NCBI RefSeq assembly: GCF_001467955.1
Contig: NZ_LNYR01000012.1
Coordinates: 308,868-372,867, forward strand
From: Legionella quateirensis
GTDB lineage: Bacteria > Pseudomonadota > Gammaproteobacteria > Legionellales > Legionellaceae
Direction of reading: 5' to 3'
DNA: 64,000 nucleotides
Of this stretch, positions 46,387 through 55,611 are shown piece by piece. Within the stretch, counting starts at the first letter, position 1. Each line of letters starts with the position of its first letter. The notes under the pieces were generated by a model. That model was not told the origin of the DNA. It did no database searches and saw nothing but the letters and a program-made list of their open reading frames with translations. Made by a program: the position numbers and the translations under genes.

Positions 46387-46416
46387 TATACACATTTATT
46401 TAAAAAGTCACACCCA
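46387..46416 (-). promoter_or_regulatory. Predicted promoter for the 684-residue gene
   Basis: On the minus strand, GTGTGACTTTTTAAATAAAT then GTGTATATAATTAAGG gives -35 TGTGAC, an 18-base spacer and a perfect -10 TATAAT, about 35 bases upstream of the ATG at 46352. No PmrA-type box is seen here. Confidence 0.5.
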
Positions 46417-46491
46417 ATTGTAAAAAAAAGATATTAGATGGAAACAAAGAGGCGACTATGTAGAAAAAAACATCATAATAAATACGGGGAT

Positions 46492-46526
46492 TAAAAAAAA
46501 CTTGTGCAGTTACACTGCACAAGTTA
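46492..46526 (-). terminator. Rho-independent terminator of the rpsF-rplI operon
   Basis: On the minus strand, ACTTGTGCAGT and ACTGCACAAGT form a perfect 11-base stem with a three-base loop, followed by eight T residues (46493-46500 on the plus strand read A). It stands about 60 bases after the rplI stop. Confidence 0.93.
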
Positions 46527-46584
46527 GATTTGAATACTATAAAGACGACGTAACACTATGAAAGTATTGTCTTATTAATGACAA

Positions 46585-47034
46585 TTATTTGGATGGTATA
46601 ATTTCAAGTTGTAAATTAGCAATTACATCACTGTGAACGTGTACTTCAACAACGTAATTACCAATAGAGTGCAATGGTCCTTCAGGCATTACAATCTCAC
46701 GCTTACTGATTTCGATTGCTTTTTCCACTAAGGCATCTTTAATCTCATTAACACCAACTGAACCATATAATTTACCTTCATCACTCGCCATAGCGCTAAT
46801 AACTAAAGTAATATCATTTAATTTTGAAGCACGTTGCTCTGCTAAAGCCAAAGCTTGTTGCGCTTTTTTCTCAAGTTCTGCACGTCGCTTCTCAAATAAC
46901 TCAATACTTTTAGCTGTAGCAAATACTGCTTTATTTTGTGGAATCAAATAATTACGGCCATAACCTGACTTTACGTTTACTTTATCACCCAGATTTCCCA
47001 GGTTGCGTACTTTTTCTAATAAGATTACTTCCAT
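46585..47034 (-). CDS. rplI: 50S ribosomal protein L9
   Basis: 149 aa. The N-terminal rRNA-binding domain [20 protein letters not shown] with [16 protein letters not shown] is the L9 signature. A long connecting helix (about 50-75) and the C-terminal domain ([15 protein letters not shown]) are complete. Last gene of the rpsF-rpsR-DUF2232-rplI operon, with a strong terminator after it. Confidence 0.97.
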   Translation of the reverse strand: MEVILLEKVRNLGNLGDKVNVKSGYGRNYLIPQNKAVFATAKSIELFEKRRAELEKKAQQALALAEQRASKLNDITLVISAMASDEGKLYGSVGVNEIKDALVEKAIEISKREIVMPEGPLHSIGNYVVEVHVHSDVIANLQLEIIPSK

Positions 47035-47046
47035 CTTAATAACCCC

Positions 47047-47958
47047 TTAAGTTGATTCTCTCACCCTAGCTGGGAGATATAATCTAAAATTAAATAAACT
47101 ATCCAATGCGCCAAAAACTATATAGGCAAACAGGACAAAAGCTGGTTTTAATAAAATTATTAATAATAATAAAATAACAACTCTAACCTGTCGTTTGCGT
47201 GCAAAAGCAAAATATGCCAAAGAAAAACCGGATAACAAAAAATAACCAAGAACAAGCGGTAATAAATTAATCGCATAAGATACTTCAAAATAGCATGCGA
47301 TTGATACTATAACCATTAGTAAAAAGGCCAATCTGCCACTTCGAAACTCCAGTATTTCTGTTTTAAATCCTTCCGGCAAAAATAATTTTGATTGAATTGA
47401 GCGTGCAAATAATAAGGAGATCACTGCGGAGAAAATCACGCTTAGAATTTGCAAGCCAAAAAATAATTGAGCCAAAATAAATGAACTCAAGCCATCTGTA
47501 CTGTTGTTAACAACTTGATTGTATTCCTGAAATTGATCCAATAGATGTTTAAACTGATTGTATTGGTCAACAACAAAATCTGGAGCTATAAACTGAAGGC
47601 TTACAAAACCAATAAAAGCCTGTATAAAAAACATCCCAAATACTGATTGCCAACTGGTTGTTGCGCGTAGCGTCAACGCGGCAATAAAACAGGGTATATA
47701 AGTTATCAGGGTATTTATTAAAGCACTTTGTACGGGCACCAGCATCATCAACGGAACAGAATGAACTACAAGCGCAGGTAACATTACTTCAAAGCCAGGT
47801 TTTACTCCCTTTCTCAAAGTAACTAGAGATACTAAAGCTACGGATAGCCAGGAAGCAAATGGCAATATAGAGAAAATAACAGCAAACATTATCGCCTGCT
47901 GTTTATTCTCGAGCAATATTTTACTTTGTCTAATTATAAAATTGCCTGCACGCATCAT
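47047..47958 (-). CDS. DUF2232 (YybS-like) integral membrane protein
   Basis: About 303 aa from the ATG at 47958. Roughly eight membrane helices, for example IMFAVIFSILPFASWLSVAL, SSFILAQLFFGLQILSVIFS and VVILLLLIILLKPAFVLFAY. YybS/DUF2232 proteins are commonly encoded between rpsR and rplI. Function unknown. The longer ORF start at 48009 overlaps rpsR by 47 bases; starting at 47958, five bases after the rpsR stop, is more likely. Confidence 0.82.
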   Translation of the reverse strand: MMRAGNFIIRQSKILLENKQQAIMFAVIFSILPFASWLSVALVSLVTLRKGVKPGFEVMLPALVVHSVPLMMLVPVQSALINTLITYIPCFIAALTLRATTSWQSVFGMFFIQAFIGFVSLQFIAPDFVVDQYNQFKHLLDQFQEYNQVVNNSTDGLSSFILAQLFFGLQILSVIFSAVISLLFARSIQSKLFLPEGFKTEILEFRSGRLAFLLMVIVSIACYFEVSYAINLLPLVLGYFLLSGFSLAYFAFARKRQVRVVILLLLIILLKPAFVLFAYIVFGALDSLFNFRLYLPARVREST

Positions 47959-47962
47959 TATA

Positions 47963-48190
47963 TTATCTATGGCTGTCACAATAAGGCAATAAACCAATAA
48001 ATCGGGCATGCTTGATTGCTTTGGCTAATTGTCTTTGAAAACGAGTTTGAGTACCTGTGATTCGACTGGGTACTATCTTGCCTGTTTCAGAAATATAATT
48101 TTTTAATAAATTAATGTCTTTATAATCAATTTCATTTCCACCTTCAGCACTGAAGCGGCACATTTTTTTTCTACGGAAATAAGCTGACAT
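47963..48190 (-). CDS. rpsR: 30S ribosomal protein S18
   Basis: 75 aa with the S18 pattern [20 protein letters not shown] and [20 protein letters not shown] then [11 protein letters not shown]. It binds 16S rRNA together with S6. Located 13 bases after rpsF, as expected. Confidence 0.97.
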   Translation of the reverse strand: MSAYFRRKKMCRFSAEGGNEIDYKDINLLKNYISETGKIVPSRITGTQTRFQRQLAKAIKHARFIGLLPYCDSHR

Positions 48191-48203
48191 AGATGTTCTC
48201 CTC

Positions 48204-48542
48204 TTAAGCTGTTCTGGTTTCTTTTTCTTTCTTCATCAACACGGATTCACTTGTAATCGCTTGTTTTTGAACAGTGATTAAATTTCTTAAAATAGCATCG
48301 TTAAATTTAAATGCATTTTTAATTTCTTCCAGCGCTTCCAGATTACATTCTATATTCAACAGAATATAGTGGGCTTTATGTACATCATTTATAGGGTATG
48401 CTAATTGCCGACGACCTAAGTCTTCTTTGCGGTGAATAATGCCATTGTGCTTGCTTATGATCCCTTCATAGCGCTCAACCATCGCTGGTACTTGTTCGCT
48501 TTGATCTGGGTGCACAAGAAACATAATTTCGTAATGTCTCAT
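48204..48542 (-). CDS. rpsF: 30S ribosomal protein S6
   Basis: 112 aa: [49 protein letters not shown] and [13 protein letters not shown] are S6 hallmarks. The acidic/basic C-terminal tail is short. First gene of the operon; its promoter is visible upstream. Confidence 0.97.
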   Translation of the reverse strand: MRHYEIMFLVHPDQSEQVPAMVERYEGIISKHNGIIHRKEDLGRRQLAYPINDVHKAHYILLNIECNLEALEEIKNAFKFNDAILRNLITVQKQAITSESVLMKKEKETRTA

Positions 48543-48616
48543 GGTTTCTCCTTGTGGATTAAAGCCTTCTAATTCTGATTAGAACCAGTAAGGCAAGGTT
48601 TTAAAAAGCTGCCAAT

Positions 48617-48645
48617 TATAACTGGTTTAGATATTAGTTACAATT
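48617..48645 (-). promoter_or_regulatory. Promoter of the rpsF operon
   Basis: On the minus strand TTGTAA-N17-TATAAT is a near-consensus sigma-70 promoter, about 75 bases before the S6 start. The leader between may carry S6:S18 autoregulation, but I could not fold it reliably. The remaining gap to 48875 holds only the promoter of the divergent csrA-like gene. Confidence 0.75.
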
Positions 48646-48830
48646 AAAACAGATCATTGTTCAATATCGCGCTTAAAGTGTTCCTGAAGGCAATATTGTG
48701 CTCTTTTAAAAATCACTTGTTTTCTTAAAATTCTAAAGTGGAATTATTTCTTTAATTTTGGAAGAATTTATAGTGACAAGCATCCCTGAATTAGGTTACC
48801 GTCCACATATCAAAAGGCAAAGATTTACAG

Positions 48831-48858
48831 TTAACCTTAATACATAACTAATTATAAA
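48831..48858 (+). promoter_or_regulatory. Predicted promoter of the csrA-like gene
   Basis: TTAACC (48831-48836), a 16-base spacer, then TATAAA (48853-48858). GAGG at 48864-48867 gives a ribosome binding site eight bases from the ATG. Confidence 0.45.
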
Positions 48859-48875
48859 ATAATGAGGTTTTTTTA

Positions 48876-49073
48876 ATGGATATTATATCTCTTCAATTTG
48901 AAGAACCGCTAATAATACGCATTGGAGATACTGTTGTAAAAATTCTTGCTTTCAAAACCCAAGAGCATGGTAATATTAAGTTTGGAGTTGAAGCCCCAAG
49001 AACCATTAATATACATAGAGAAGAGATTTTCCACGCAATCAAACAGAAAGAACTATTAAATTCAGTAGAATAG
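48876..49073 (+). CDS. Divergent CsrA-family RNA-binding protein
   Basis: 65 aa. The C-terminal two thirds fit CsrA: IGDTVVKILAFK, IKFGVEAPRTINIHREEIF with the conserved HREEI (47-51). The N terminus differs: canonical CsrA starts MLILTRR with Leu4, Arg6 and Arg7 contacting GGA in RNA, whereas this one reads MDIISLQFEEPL, lacking both arginines. The distal binding arginine (R48 here, R44 in E. coli) is kept. Legionella genomes usually carry several csrA paralogues, many of them on mobile DNA. This copy is followed nine bases later by a PAP2 gene. Confidence 0.88.
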   Translation: MDIISLQFEEPLIIRIGDTVVKILAFKTQEHGNIKFGVEAPRTINIHREEIFHAIKQKELLNSVE

Positions 49074-49082
49074 CATTTAACC

Positions 49083-49970
49083 ATGCAGAATAATGCGAGT
49101 CGATACTTACCGATTCTCTTGGGTTTAATAATAAGCTTGTCATTAAGCGTATTGCTTATTAACAGCTTTTATTTTAAATTTCCGGGGAATAATTATTTCC
49201 CGGAAGACACGCCTCTTCTTGCCTTAATTCTATTTATTAATTATTTCGGATTGATTTTATTCTTTGGAACAAATACCAGGGCAACTAATTCTGGTAAAGA
49301 GTTACTCTATTTTTTTGGCGTAATGTGTCTTATCGCCCTTGCTACAAATGCAGTTCAACTAACACCGTTTTCTCCTATTGATCTGTATATAGTACGTTTT
49401 GAATCCAAACTAAATATTAATATGGTTCGGATATTGGAATGGACAAATACTTACCCATGGTTTAAGTACCTACTGAACGTTATATACAATAGCATTCACT
49501 ATCAAATGAGTATCATTCCCTTAATTATCATTGCGTCTGGAAGATTTTATCTTCTTAGGGACTATTATTTTCTGTTACTCGTCACTGCGATTATTGGTTT
49601 TGCATTTTATTACTTCTTTCCAACTACTGCTCCCGCAAGCATTATTTCCAGTTCATTGTTTTTGCCTGAACAGACAGCTACAGGATATAAATTTTATCAA
49701 ATTCACAATCATATTAATCCGTCAACAAACGAAGGAGGATTAATCGCTTTACCTTCATTCCATACCATCTGGGCCATATTTTGTGTTTATTTACTTAAAG
49801 AATGGATGATCCCTTGGATTATTCTATTAATAATTAATGTCCTATTAATTACTTCATGTGTCCTTTTAGGCTGGCATTACCCCGTAGATATCCTTGGTGG
49901 ATTTATATTGGCTGCTGGAGGCTTTTATTTATTAAGTCTAACCAAATCAAAAACCGCTATCTCTTCATAA
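49083..49970 (+). CDS. PAP2-family membrane phosphatase
   Basis: 295 aa with six or more membrane helices. The PAP2 motifs are ALPSFHT (about 221-227, equivalent to PSGH) and LGWHYPVDILGG (about 258-269, the His and Asp of motif C3). The first motif (KX6RP) is not evident, which is normal for the inositolphosphotransferase-like PAP2_3 subgroup. A dephosphorylating or phospho-headgroup-exchanging enzyme of the inner membrane is likely; substrate unknown. Starts nine bases after the csrA-like gene, so probably one transcript. Confidence 0.85.
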   Translation: MQNNASRYLPILLGLIISLSLSVLLINSFYFKFPGNNYFPEDTPLLALILFINYFGLILFFGTNTRATNSGKELLYFFGVMCLIALATNAVQLTPFSPIDLYIVRFESKLNINMVRILEWTNTYPWFKYLLNVIYNSIHYQMSIIPLIIIASGRFYLLRDYYFLLLVTAIIGFAFYYFFPTTAPASIISSSLFLPEQTATGYKFYQIHNHINPSTNEGGLIALPSFHTIWAIFCVYLLKEWMIPWIILLIINVLLITSCVLLGWHYPVDILGGFILAAGGFYLLSLTKSKTAISS

Positions 49971-50023
49971 TCAATAAATTTAATGATTCTTTCATGTAAT
50001 TTATCAATAACGACCAAAATTCC

Positions 50024-50104
50024 GTCATCTCGAACGCAGTGAGAGATCTCCAAATACAGCCACCGTGCGAGTTTTAGGAGATCTCTCACTGCGTTCGAGA
50101 TGAC
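50024..50104. repeat. Single family A repeat with perfect 28-bp inverted arms
   Basis: Left arm GTCATCTCGAACGCAGTGAG then AGATCTCC; right arm GGAGATCTCTCACTGCGTTC then GAGATGAC. They are exact reverse complements over 28 bases with a 25-base loop (AAATACAGCCACCGTGCGAG...). It lies between convergent genes and could form a strong hairpin in either transcript. Confidence 0.95.
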
Positions 50105-50126
50105 GAATACAAATAGGAACAGGTTA

Positions 50127-51026
50127 CTACCCCCTGCTGATTTGCTTCACGATTCCAGTAGGTTTTGAAAGCTCATTCTGAATTACTTGATTAGTACTCA
50201 ATTGAAGCTGATTATTTTTTATTAATAGCGCTTCAGTGAGACGCTTGAGGCTTGAATTTGCTTGCCCCTTTAAAGGGGGTTGGACTTGAATGTATATCAT
50301 GCCATCCAGAGTTCCAATCTTCACGGGCTCATTAATCACTCGAACTGGTGTGCCTATCGAGACCAGCTCATAAAGATGCTCAATATCTGCTGGCAACATA
50401 CGGATGCATCCGGCACTGACTCTCGCTCCGACTCCATCAGCTCTGTTTGTCCCATGTATAAGAAACGTGGGCCATCCGAGTCGTAGAACATGTTTTCCAA
50501 GAGGATTGTCAGCTCCAGCAGGAAATAATTCTGGTAATGGAGCACCAATCTCTTCTGCAGCGGCTCGTACTTTTGCGGTAGGCCTCCAGATCGGATTAAC
50601 CACTTTACTTGTAATTCGGGTAAGCCCTAATGGGGTATTCCACCCTTCTTTTCCTATCCCAACAGGAAAAGTAATGACTACATTTTCATCATCAGGAAAA
50701 TAATACAAGCGATATTCAGCAAGATTAATAACGATACCTCTTCGGGGAACATCAGGAAGAATATATTGTGATGGAATGATTAAACGAGTATGTTCAGGTA
50801 ATGAGTGAACCGGATCCGCTAATGGATTGGCTCGAACCATTTCATAATACCCTACGTTAAATCGTCGCCCAACCTCATCAATAGATTCATCAATCTTTGA
50901 GTAAGAATATTGAATTTGACCTACTACATCTCCTGCCGCAGGCAAAACAAAAGTTTCGGCGTTTGAACTGTTACCTGATAGAGCGATAAGAGAAAAAATT
51001 ATTGATATAAATTTTTTGTTCAACAT
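50127..51026 (-). CDS. Periplasmic L,D-transpeptidase with LysM-like domain (EnhA/ErfK-like)
   Basis: 299 aa. Signal peptide MLNKKFISIIFSLIALSGNS followed by a LysM-like segment (about 40-90: SIDEVGRRFNVGYYEMVRAN PLADP). Then the YkuD domain: GIVINLAEYRLYYFPDDE, TPLGLTRITSKVVNP and FLIHGTNRADGVGARVSAGC with the catalytic Cys at about 206. It cross-links peptidoglycan in the periplasm. The architecture matches the ErfK/YbiS group that Legionella annotations call enhanced-entry protein EnhA. No EnhB or EnhC gene lies beside it. Confidence 0.92.
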   Translation of the reverse strand: MLNKKFISIIFSLIALSGNSSNAETFVLPAAGDVVGQIQYSYSKIDESIDEVGRRFNVGYYEMVRANPLADPVHSLPEHTRLIIPSQYILPDVPRRGIVINLAEYRLYYFPDDENVVITFPVGIGKEGWNTPLGLTRITSKVVNPIWRPTAKVRAAAEEIGAPLPELFPAGADNPLGKHVLRLGWPTFLIHGTNRADGVGARVSAGCIRMLPADIEHLYELVSIGTPVRVINEPVKIGTLDGMIYIQVQPPLKGQANSSLKRLTEALLIKNNQLQLSTNQVIQNELSKPTGIVKQISRG

Positions 51027-51071
51027 TGGCTACTCTTAACCAGATTTGTTCGTGGAATTGTGTAACACAGC

Positions 51072-51098
51072 AAGGCAAAGCAAAAATGCTTTGCCTTT
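51072..51098 (-). terminator. Hairpin after the beta-oxidation operon
   Basis: AAGGCAAAGC and GCTTTGCCTT form a perfect 10-base stem around an AAAAAT loop between 51072 and 51097, just after the stop of the alpha subunit gene. No long T tract follows, so termination strength is uncertain. Confidence 0.5.
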
Positions 51099-51102
51099 AA
51101 GA

Positions 51103-53121
51103 TTACAAACTGGTATCCACTTTAAAGCGTTCACCAAATTTAGATTCAAATGTTTTAAATAAAGTTTCCAATTTATCTTTGCCAAAATCATTAGCATAGT
51201 TCATTGGACCACCACGAAATGGAGCAAAGCCAGTGGCAAAGATCATTCCCGCGTCAAGCAAATCAGAATCTGCCACAACACCCTCACGTAAACAGGCCGC
51301 AGACTCATTTACCATTCTCAGGATCAATCTGTCTGCAATGGTTTTATCAATTTTCGAACCAGGACGTTTTTTAACTGCTTTACCTTTCTTATAGCGATAA
51401 AACCCTTCTCCTGTTTTACGACCCAGTTTACCTGCTTTAACCATATCACGTAATTTCTGAGGAACAGATCCACCAAAATGACTGGTTAGATTTTCAGCTA
51501 CTGCGAGGCAAACATCCATACCAACAGTATCAGCGAGTTCAACAGGCCCCATGAACATACCAAATTCAAGAGCGGCTTCATCAATGGTTTCTGCGCTATA
51601 TCCCTCATCCAAGAGTTGGACACATTCCATTAAATAAGGCATGAGTACTCTGTTGACCAAAAAGCCAGGACTTGATTTGACAGGTAATGGTAATTTCCCG
51701 ATTTGACCAACAAATGCACAGGAGTTATGCTCTACCTTTTTAGCTGTGGTTGAACTGCTCACTATTTCAACCAGATCCATTTTAGCAACGGGATTAAAGA
51801 AGTGTATTCCTACCAGCCTTTTGGGATCAGCCATTACAGCACTAATTTCATCCAATGGAATACTGGATGTATTCGTAGCAAGAATGGCATCTTTCTTGGC
51901 AGCCTTCTCAACAGATTTCATAATGTCCTGTTTTACAGCTAAATTCTCAAAAACCGCCTCAATGATGACATCTGCTTTGGCAACGCCATGCCCTTCAGGA
52001 TCGGGAATCAAATTATCCATTGCAGCTTGAATCAAACGGGGCTTGCGTAACTTTTTCTTATATAATGCATGAGCTCTTCCAATCGCAGGCGCAATTTGTG
52101 CATAAGTTTTATCTTGCAAAGTAACATGAATACCACGTAATGCACACCAGGCAGCAATATCACCACCCATGACTCCAGCACCTATAACATGAACGTGCTT
52201 TGCTTTGAAATTACTGTTCTTGGAAAAACCTTTTAACCGTTCACGCAAATGAAACGCACGAATCAAGTTTTTAGAGGTATCACCATTGGAAACGAGTTGC
52301 TCTACTGAGTCTGCTTCTTTTAAATAAGCCCTGTCGCCAAAACCACCCTCTTTCTCCCAAAGATCAATGACAGCATATGGCGCTGGATAATGTTCTTTAC
52401 GAACACGTTTCGCAACATTATAACGTAGCAAATATGCAATAGGTTTTCTCAACCAGGAACTGTTCGTTAAACCATCAATAAAGGAAGGTTTATGTTTGAG
52501 AGGTTTAATCTTGATAAAGTACACTGCGGCTCTTTTCAATTGTCGGACAGGAACTACCTCATCAACCATTCCCAAACTTTTAGCCCGAGAAGAGGATATT
52601 CCACTGCCGGTGAGGATCACTTGTGACAATGCTTTAAAACCACCAATTAACTGAGGTAATCTGACGGTTCCTCCCCAGCCTGGATGTATGCCTAACATCA
52701 CTTCAGGCAAACCGATACGTGTATCTTGTTCATCTGTTGCGATGCGGTAGGTACACGCAAGAGCTAATTCAAATCCACCACCCATACAAAAACCATCAAT
52801 CATGGCAACGGTAGGAATTGCCAGATTTTGTAATCGAGAAAATACAGCCTGACCTTTTTGTAAAAAATCTACAGCCTGGGCAGCATTTTCAAACTGAGAG
52901 AATGCGTTAACATCAGCACCAGCAATAAAGCCTTTATCTTTTAATGAATAAATAACCAACCCGATAGCCTTTTTATCCTGGGCTATTTCTTGTAAAAGGC
53001 TATTTAATTCATCCAAAACTTCTTCATTAATGCTGTTAACGGCGGTATCTTTTCTATTGATGCCTAGCCATAAAATGGCATCTTTATCGCGTTGAAGATC
53101 CCAATGTTTGTAATTATTCAT
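51103..53121 (-). CDS. Fatty-acid oxidation complex alpha subunit (enoyl-CoA hydratase / 3-hydroxyacyl-CoA dehydrogenase)
   Basis: 672 aa. The N-terminal crotonase domain has FIAGADVNAF, MIDGFCMGGGFELALACTYR and GLPEVMLGIHPGWGGTVRLP with the catalytic Glu. The second half is the NAD-binding dehydrogenase: HVIGAGVMGGDIAAWCALRG, ATNTSSIPLDEIS, VGIHFFNPVAKMDLVEIV with the catalytic His, and two C-terminal dimerisation domains. It performs steps two and three of beta-oxidation. Length and order match FadJ/FadB. Its start overlaps the thiolase stop by eight bases. Confidence 0.93.
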   Translation of the reverse strand: MNNYKHWDLQRDKDAILWLGINRKDTAVNSINEEVLDELNSLLQEIAQDKKAIGLVIYSLKDKGFIAGADVNAFSQFENAAQAVDFLQKGQAVFSRLQNLAIPTVAMIDGFCMGGGFELALACTYRIATDEQDTRIGLPEVMLGIHPGWGGTVRLPQLIGGFKALSQVILTGSGISSSRAKSLGMVDEVVPVRQLKRAAVYFIKIKPLKHKPSFIDGLTNSSWLRKPIAYLLRYNVAKRVRKEHYPAPYAVIDLWEKEGGFGDRAYLKEADSVEQLVSNGDTSKNLIRAFHLRERLKGFSKNSNFKAKHVHVIGAGVMGGDIAAWCALRGIHVTLQDKTYAQIAPAIGRAHALYKKKLRKPRLIQAAMDNLIPDPEGHGVAKADVIIEAVFENLAVKQDIMKSVEKAAKKDAILATNTSSIPLDEISAVMADPKRLVGIHFFNPVAKMDLVEIVSSSTTAKKVEHNSCAFVGQIGKLPLPVKSSPGFLVNRVLMPYLMECVQLLDEGYSAETIDEAALEFGMFMGPVELADTVGMDVCLAVAENLTSHFGGSVPQKLRDMVKAGKLGRKTGEGFYRYKKGKAVKKRPGSKIDKTIADRLILRMVNESAACLREGVVADSDLLDAGMIFATGFAPFRGGPMNYANDFGKDKLETLFKTFESKFGERFKVDTSL

Positions 53122-54433
53122 GTCCTTTCACCTCAGTCACTCGTTCAAGATACATAGCACCACCCTGACCACCGCCAATGCATATGGAAGCCATACCTCT
53201 GGACTCATTTCTTTGTTCCATGGATTTTAAAGTATGCAAAACGATCCGAGCTCCACTGGCTCCAATAGGATGACCTGCAGCTATAGCACCACCTTCACGA
53301 TTCAATTTATCCATTGATGGACCACCAATCGCTTCACTCAATCCCAGTTGAGTTTTGCAGTAGTCTTCATCATTCCATGCCGCCACACATCCTAAAACCT
53401 GCGCTGCAAAAGCTTCGTTTATTTCCCAGCAATCAATATCCTGAGGTTTTAATTTTTGCCGTACCAATATAGGTGTAACCGCATGAACTGGTCCCAAACC
53501 CATTTGCGATGGATCTAAAGCAGACCACTGAGAATCCACAATTTTGCCGAGAACCTTTAAATTATATTTTTTAACTGCATCAGCACTTGCCAGTAACAGT
53601 AAACAGGCTCCATCGGTTATTTGAGAGCTGTTTCCCGCAGTGACCATGCCATATTTTCTATCAAAAAATGGTTTTAGTTGAGCTAATTTTTCAACAGTCG
53701 AATCAGCCCGAATTCCATCATCCTGTGGGTAAACTTTACCTTTATAGTCAATAATTGGCATCACTTCAGACATTCTATTTTCAGAATAAGCGTTCGCCAG
53801 TTTTAGATGACTTTGAACAGCAAACGCATCCATTTGCTCTCGAGTAATATTAAATCTGTAAGCAACTTTTTCAGCAGTTTGTCCCATATTGAGACCGACA
53901 ATAGGATCCGTTAATCCTCTGAGCAACGCAATCACAGGAGCTAAATACGACAGTCTAAACTGAGTAATCAAACCCGCTTTTTGCCCCAAACTTTTTGCTG
54001 AATACCAATTTGCTAGCCAGCCAGCCATTTTTTGATTGAAGAGTAAAGGAGCATGACTCATGGCCTCTGTGCCCCCGGCTAATACCAAATGACTTCGACC
54101 GCTGGCAATTTGCATCGCAGCATTATCGAGAGCCTGCATTCCGGAAGCACAATTTCTCATGACAGTAAAGGCAGGAACTTTCTCACCACATCCCAACCGT
54201 AATGCAACTACACGAGCTATATTTGCTTCATCGGGTCCGGGCATGGCACTACCAATAATGACTTCATCCAAATCCGATGGTGAAAAAGGTTGTCTGTTCA
54301 ATAAGGTCATTCCGGCAGCTACAGCCAGATCAGAGCCTGTAAATGAACCAATCCCTTTAGCTTTGAGAAACGGAGTTCGACTCCCATCAACCACGTATAC
54401 ATCTCGACCACTTAAATTCGACTGCTGTTTCAT
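53114..54433 (-). CDS. Acetyl-CoA acyltransferase (beta-ketothiolase), beta subunit of the fatty-acid oxidation complex
   Basis: 439 aa thiolase. The nucleophilic Cys lies in VMRNCASGMQALDNA (about 95); EINEAFAAQVLGC, GAIAAGHPIGASGARIV and the final CIGGGQGGAMYLE (second catalytic Cys) are all present. The longer length and the inserted loop (about 140-180) resemble FadI more than FadA. It cleaves 3-ketoacyl-CoA in the last step of beta-oxidation. Translationally coupled to the alpha-subunit gene. AGGA lies upstream of the ATG. Confidence 0.93.
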   Translation of the reverse strand: MKQQSNLSGRDVYVVDGSRTPFLKAKGIGSFTGSDLAVAAGMTLLNRQPFSPSDLDEVIIGSAMPGPDEANIARVVALRLGCGEKVPAFTVMRNCASGMQALDNAAMQIASGRSHLVLAGGTEAMSHAPLLFNQKMAGWLANWYSAKSLGQKAGLITQFRLSYLAPVIALLRGLTDPIVGLNMGQTAEKVAYRFNITREQMDAFAVQSHLKLANAYSENRMSEVMPIIDYKGKVYPQDDGIRADSTVEKLAQLKPFFDRKYGMVTAGNSSQITDGACLLLLASADAVKKYNLKVLGKIVDSQWSALDPSQMGLGPVHAVTPILVRQKLKPQDIDCWEINEAFAAQVLGCVAAWNDEDYCKTQLGLSEAIGGPSMDKLNREGGAIAAGHPIGASGARIVLHTLKSMEQRNESRGMASICIGGGQGGAMYLERVTEVKGHE

Positions 54434-54633
54434 TAGTCCTCCTTATCCGGGCCTGAATTACAGGTATTTACTTAAATTAATAGACACAAAGATTAGCAGT
54501 AATCCTTTAAATTTGGAAATTTTTCATTGATTATTATAAGAAAAATCAATTATTGATTTGGAATTAATTGGGTTCTTGTCATTATATTTATTAAAATATT
54601 AATCAGCTCCTGCGCTATAATTTCAAATAAACT

Positions 54634-55572
54634 TTAGTTATTTACATTTATAGATTTTAAACAATGATTTTCCTTGTTATCACTTTCTGAATTAAATGAT
54701 CGAGAGCGCTTTGTTACTGCGGACTGATTAAAAACTCGTGATAAAGTGCATCGTATCGAACTCTTCTCCGACTGTTCCATGGTATTAATTTCCTTTTCAA
54801 CAGAACGTATCAATAAGTCAAATCGCTTGTCTTTATCTTTTAAAGGCAACAAAAAAGAATGCAGACTTTTTAATACTGGATAAGGATTTTTTTGTTGATT
54901 CAATAACACAGTTAATACATGCACTGAATATCCAAGATCAACTTTAACTACATACTTCAGGTCATTGAAAGATTTTCTTTCAAAGAGTTTAAGCATGTAA
55001 TTTTGGGTGTAGGTAGTGAGTTGTACTCTATTGGCAATGTAATCATTAACCGTTTTTAATTCTGAACTGGGTAATATCGATTCGCTTTTTCGTTTACCAT
55101 CAAGACACTCTTGCCTTAATACAGCCAAATCTTTATTGATATTAAGTGCGTTGAATATTGTTTTGTCCTTTAAAATATCAATGAAATCAATACAGTATAT
55201 GGATTCATCATCGGAGCTTTTAGCATGAAGAATAACTAAACCCATACATTTTTGAGCAAATTCCGCTAAGGTGATGTCTTTATCCTTGGTGTTTTTTGAA
55301 TATTTAAACAAATCTTTTATCAAGCCCAGGACAAATAACGGTTCAAGGTCTTCATCTCCAAAAATTTCCTTTTTAACTAATGTCATTAGTTGGTTAATGA
55401 AGACGACTGCGGCACTTGCATCAGAAGCACAAATAGTTGTTGCCAATTGTTCAAGGAATTTAATATACCACATGATTTCAGACACCATAATTAGTGATGT
55501 ATATGTAATAACACAGATTTTTGTAAAAAAATATGCCATGCGATCTTGATGAGCATAAAGCCTATTTTGCAT
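54634..55572 (-). CDS. Orphan helical protein
   Basis: 312 aa, not recognised. It is largely predicted helical (AVVFINQLMTLVKKEIFG, LEPLFVLGLIKDLFKYS, LFERKSFNDLKYVVKVDLGY) and ends in a polar, basic-acidic tail (TKRSRSFNSESDNKENHCLK). No signal peptide is convincing; the first 40 residues are only mildly hydrophobic. The start at 55572 has GAGGA three bases upstream; internal Mets at 55488 or 55473 would remove 28 or 33 residues. The tail composition and absence of known domains leave an effector possible but unproven. It sits beside the tRNA genes. Confidence 0.55.
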   Translation of the reverse strand: MQNRLYAHQDRMAYFFTKICVITYTSLIMVSEIMWYIKFLEQLATTICASDASAAVVFINQLMTLVKKEIFGDEDLEPLFVLGLIKDLFKYSKNTKDKDITLAEFAQKCMGLVILHAKSSDDESIYCIDFIDILKDKTIFNALNINKDLAVLRQECLDGKRKSESILPSSELKTVNDYIANRVQLTTYTQNYMLKLFERKSFNDLKYVVKVDLGYSVHVLTVLLNQQKNPYPVLKSLHSFLLPLKDKDKRFDLLIRSVEKEINTMEQSEKSSIRCTLSRVFNQSAVTKRSRSFNSESDNKENHCLKSINVNN

Positions 55573-55611
55573 GCTTCCTCATAAATTTCTTTACTAAAAA
55601 CTAAAGAGTTA

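Noticed and set aside
47959..48009. Start of the DUF2232 protein within rpsR
   Set aside because: The extension is rpsR sequence in another frame; the ATG at 47958 directly after the rpsR stop is adequate.
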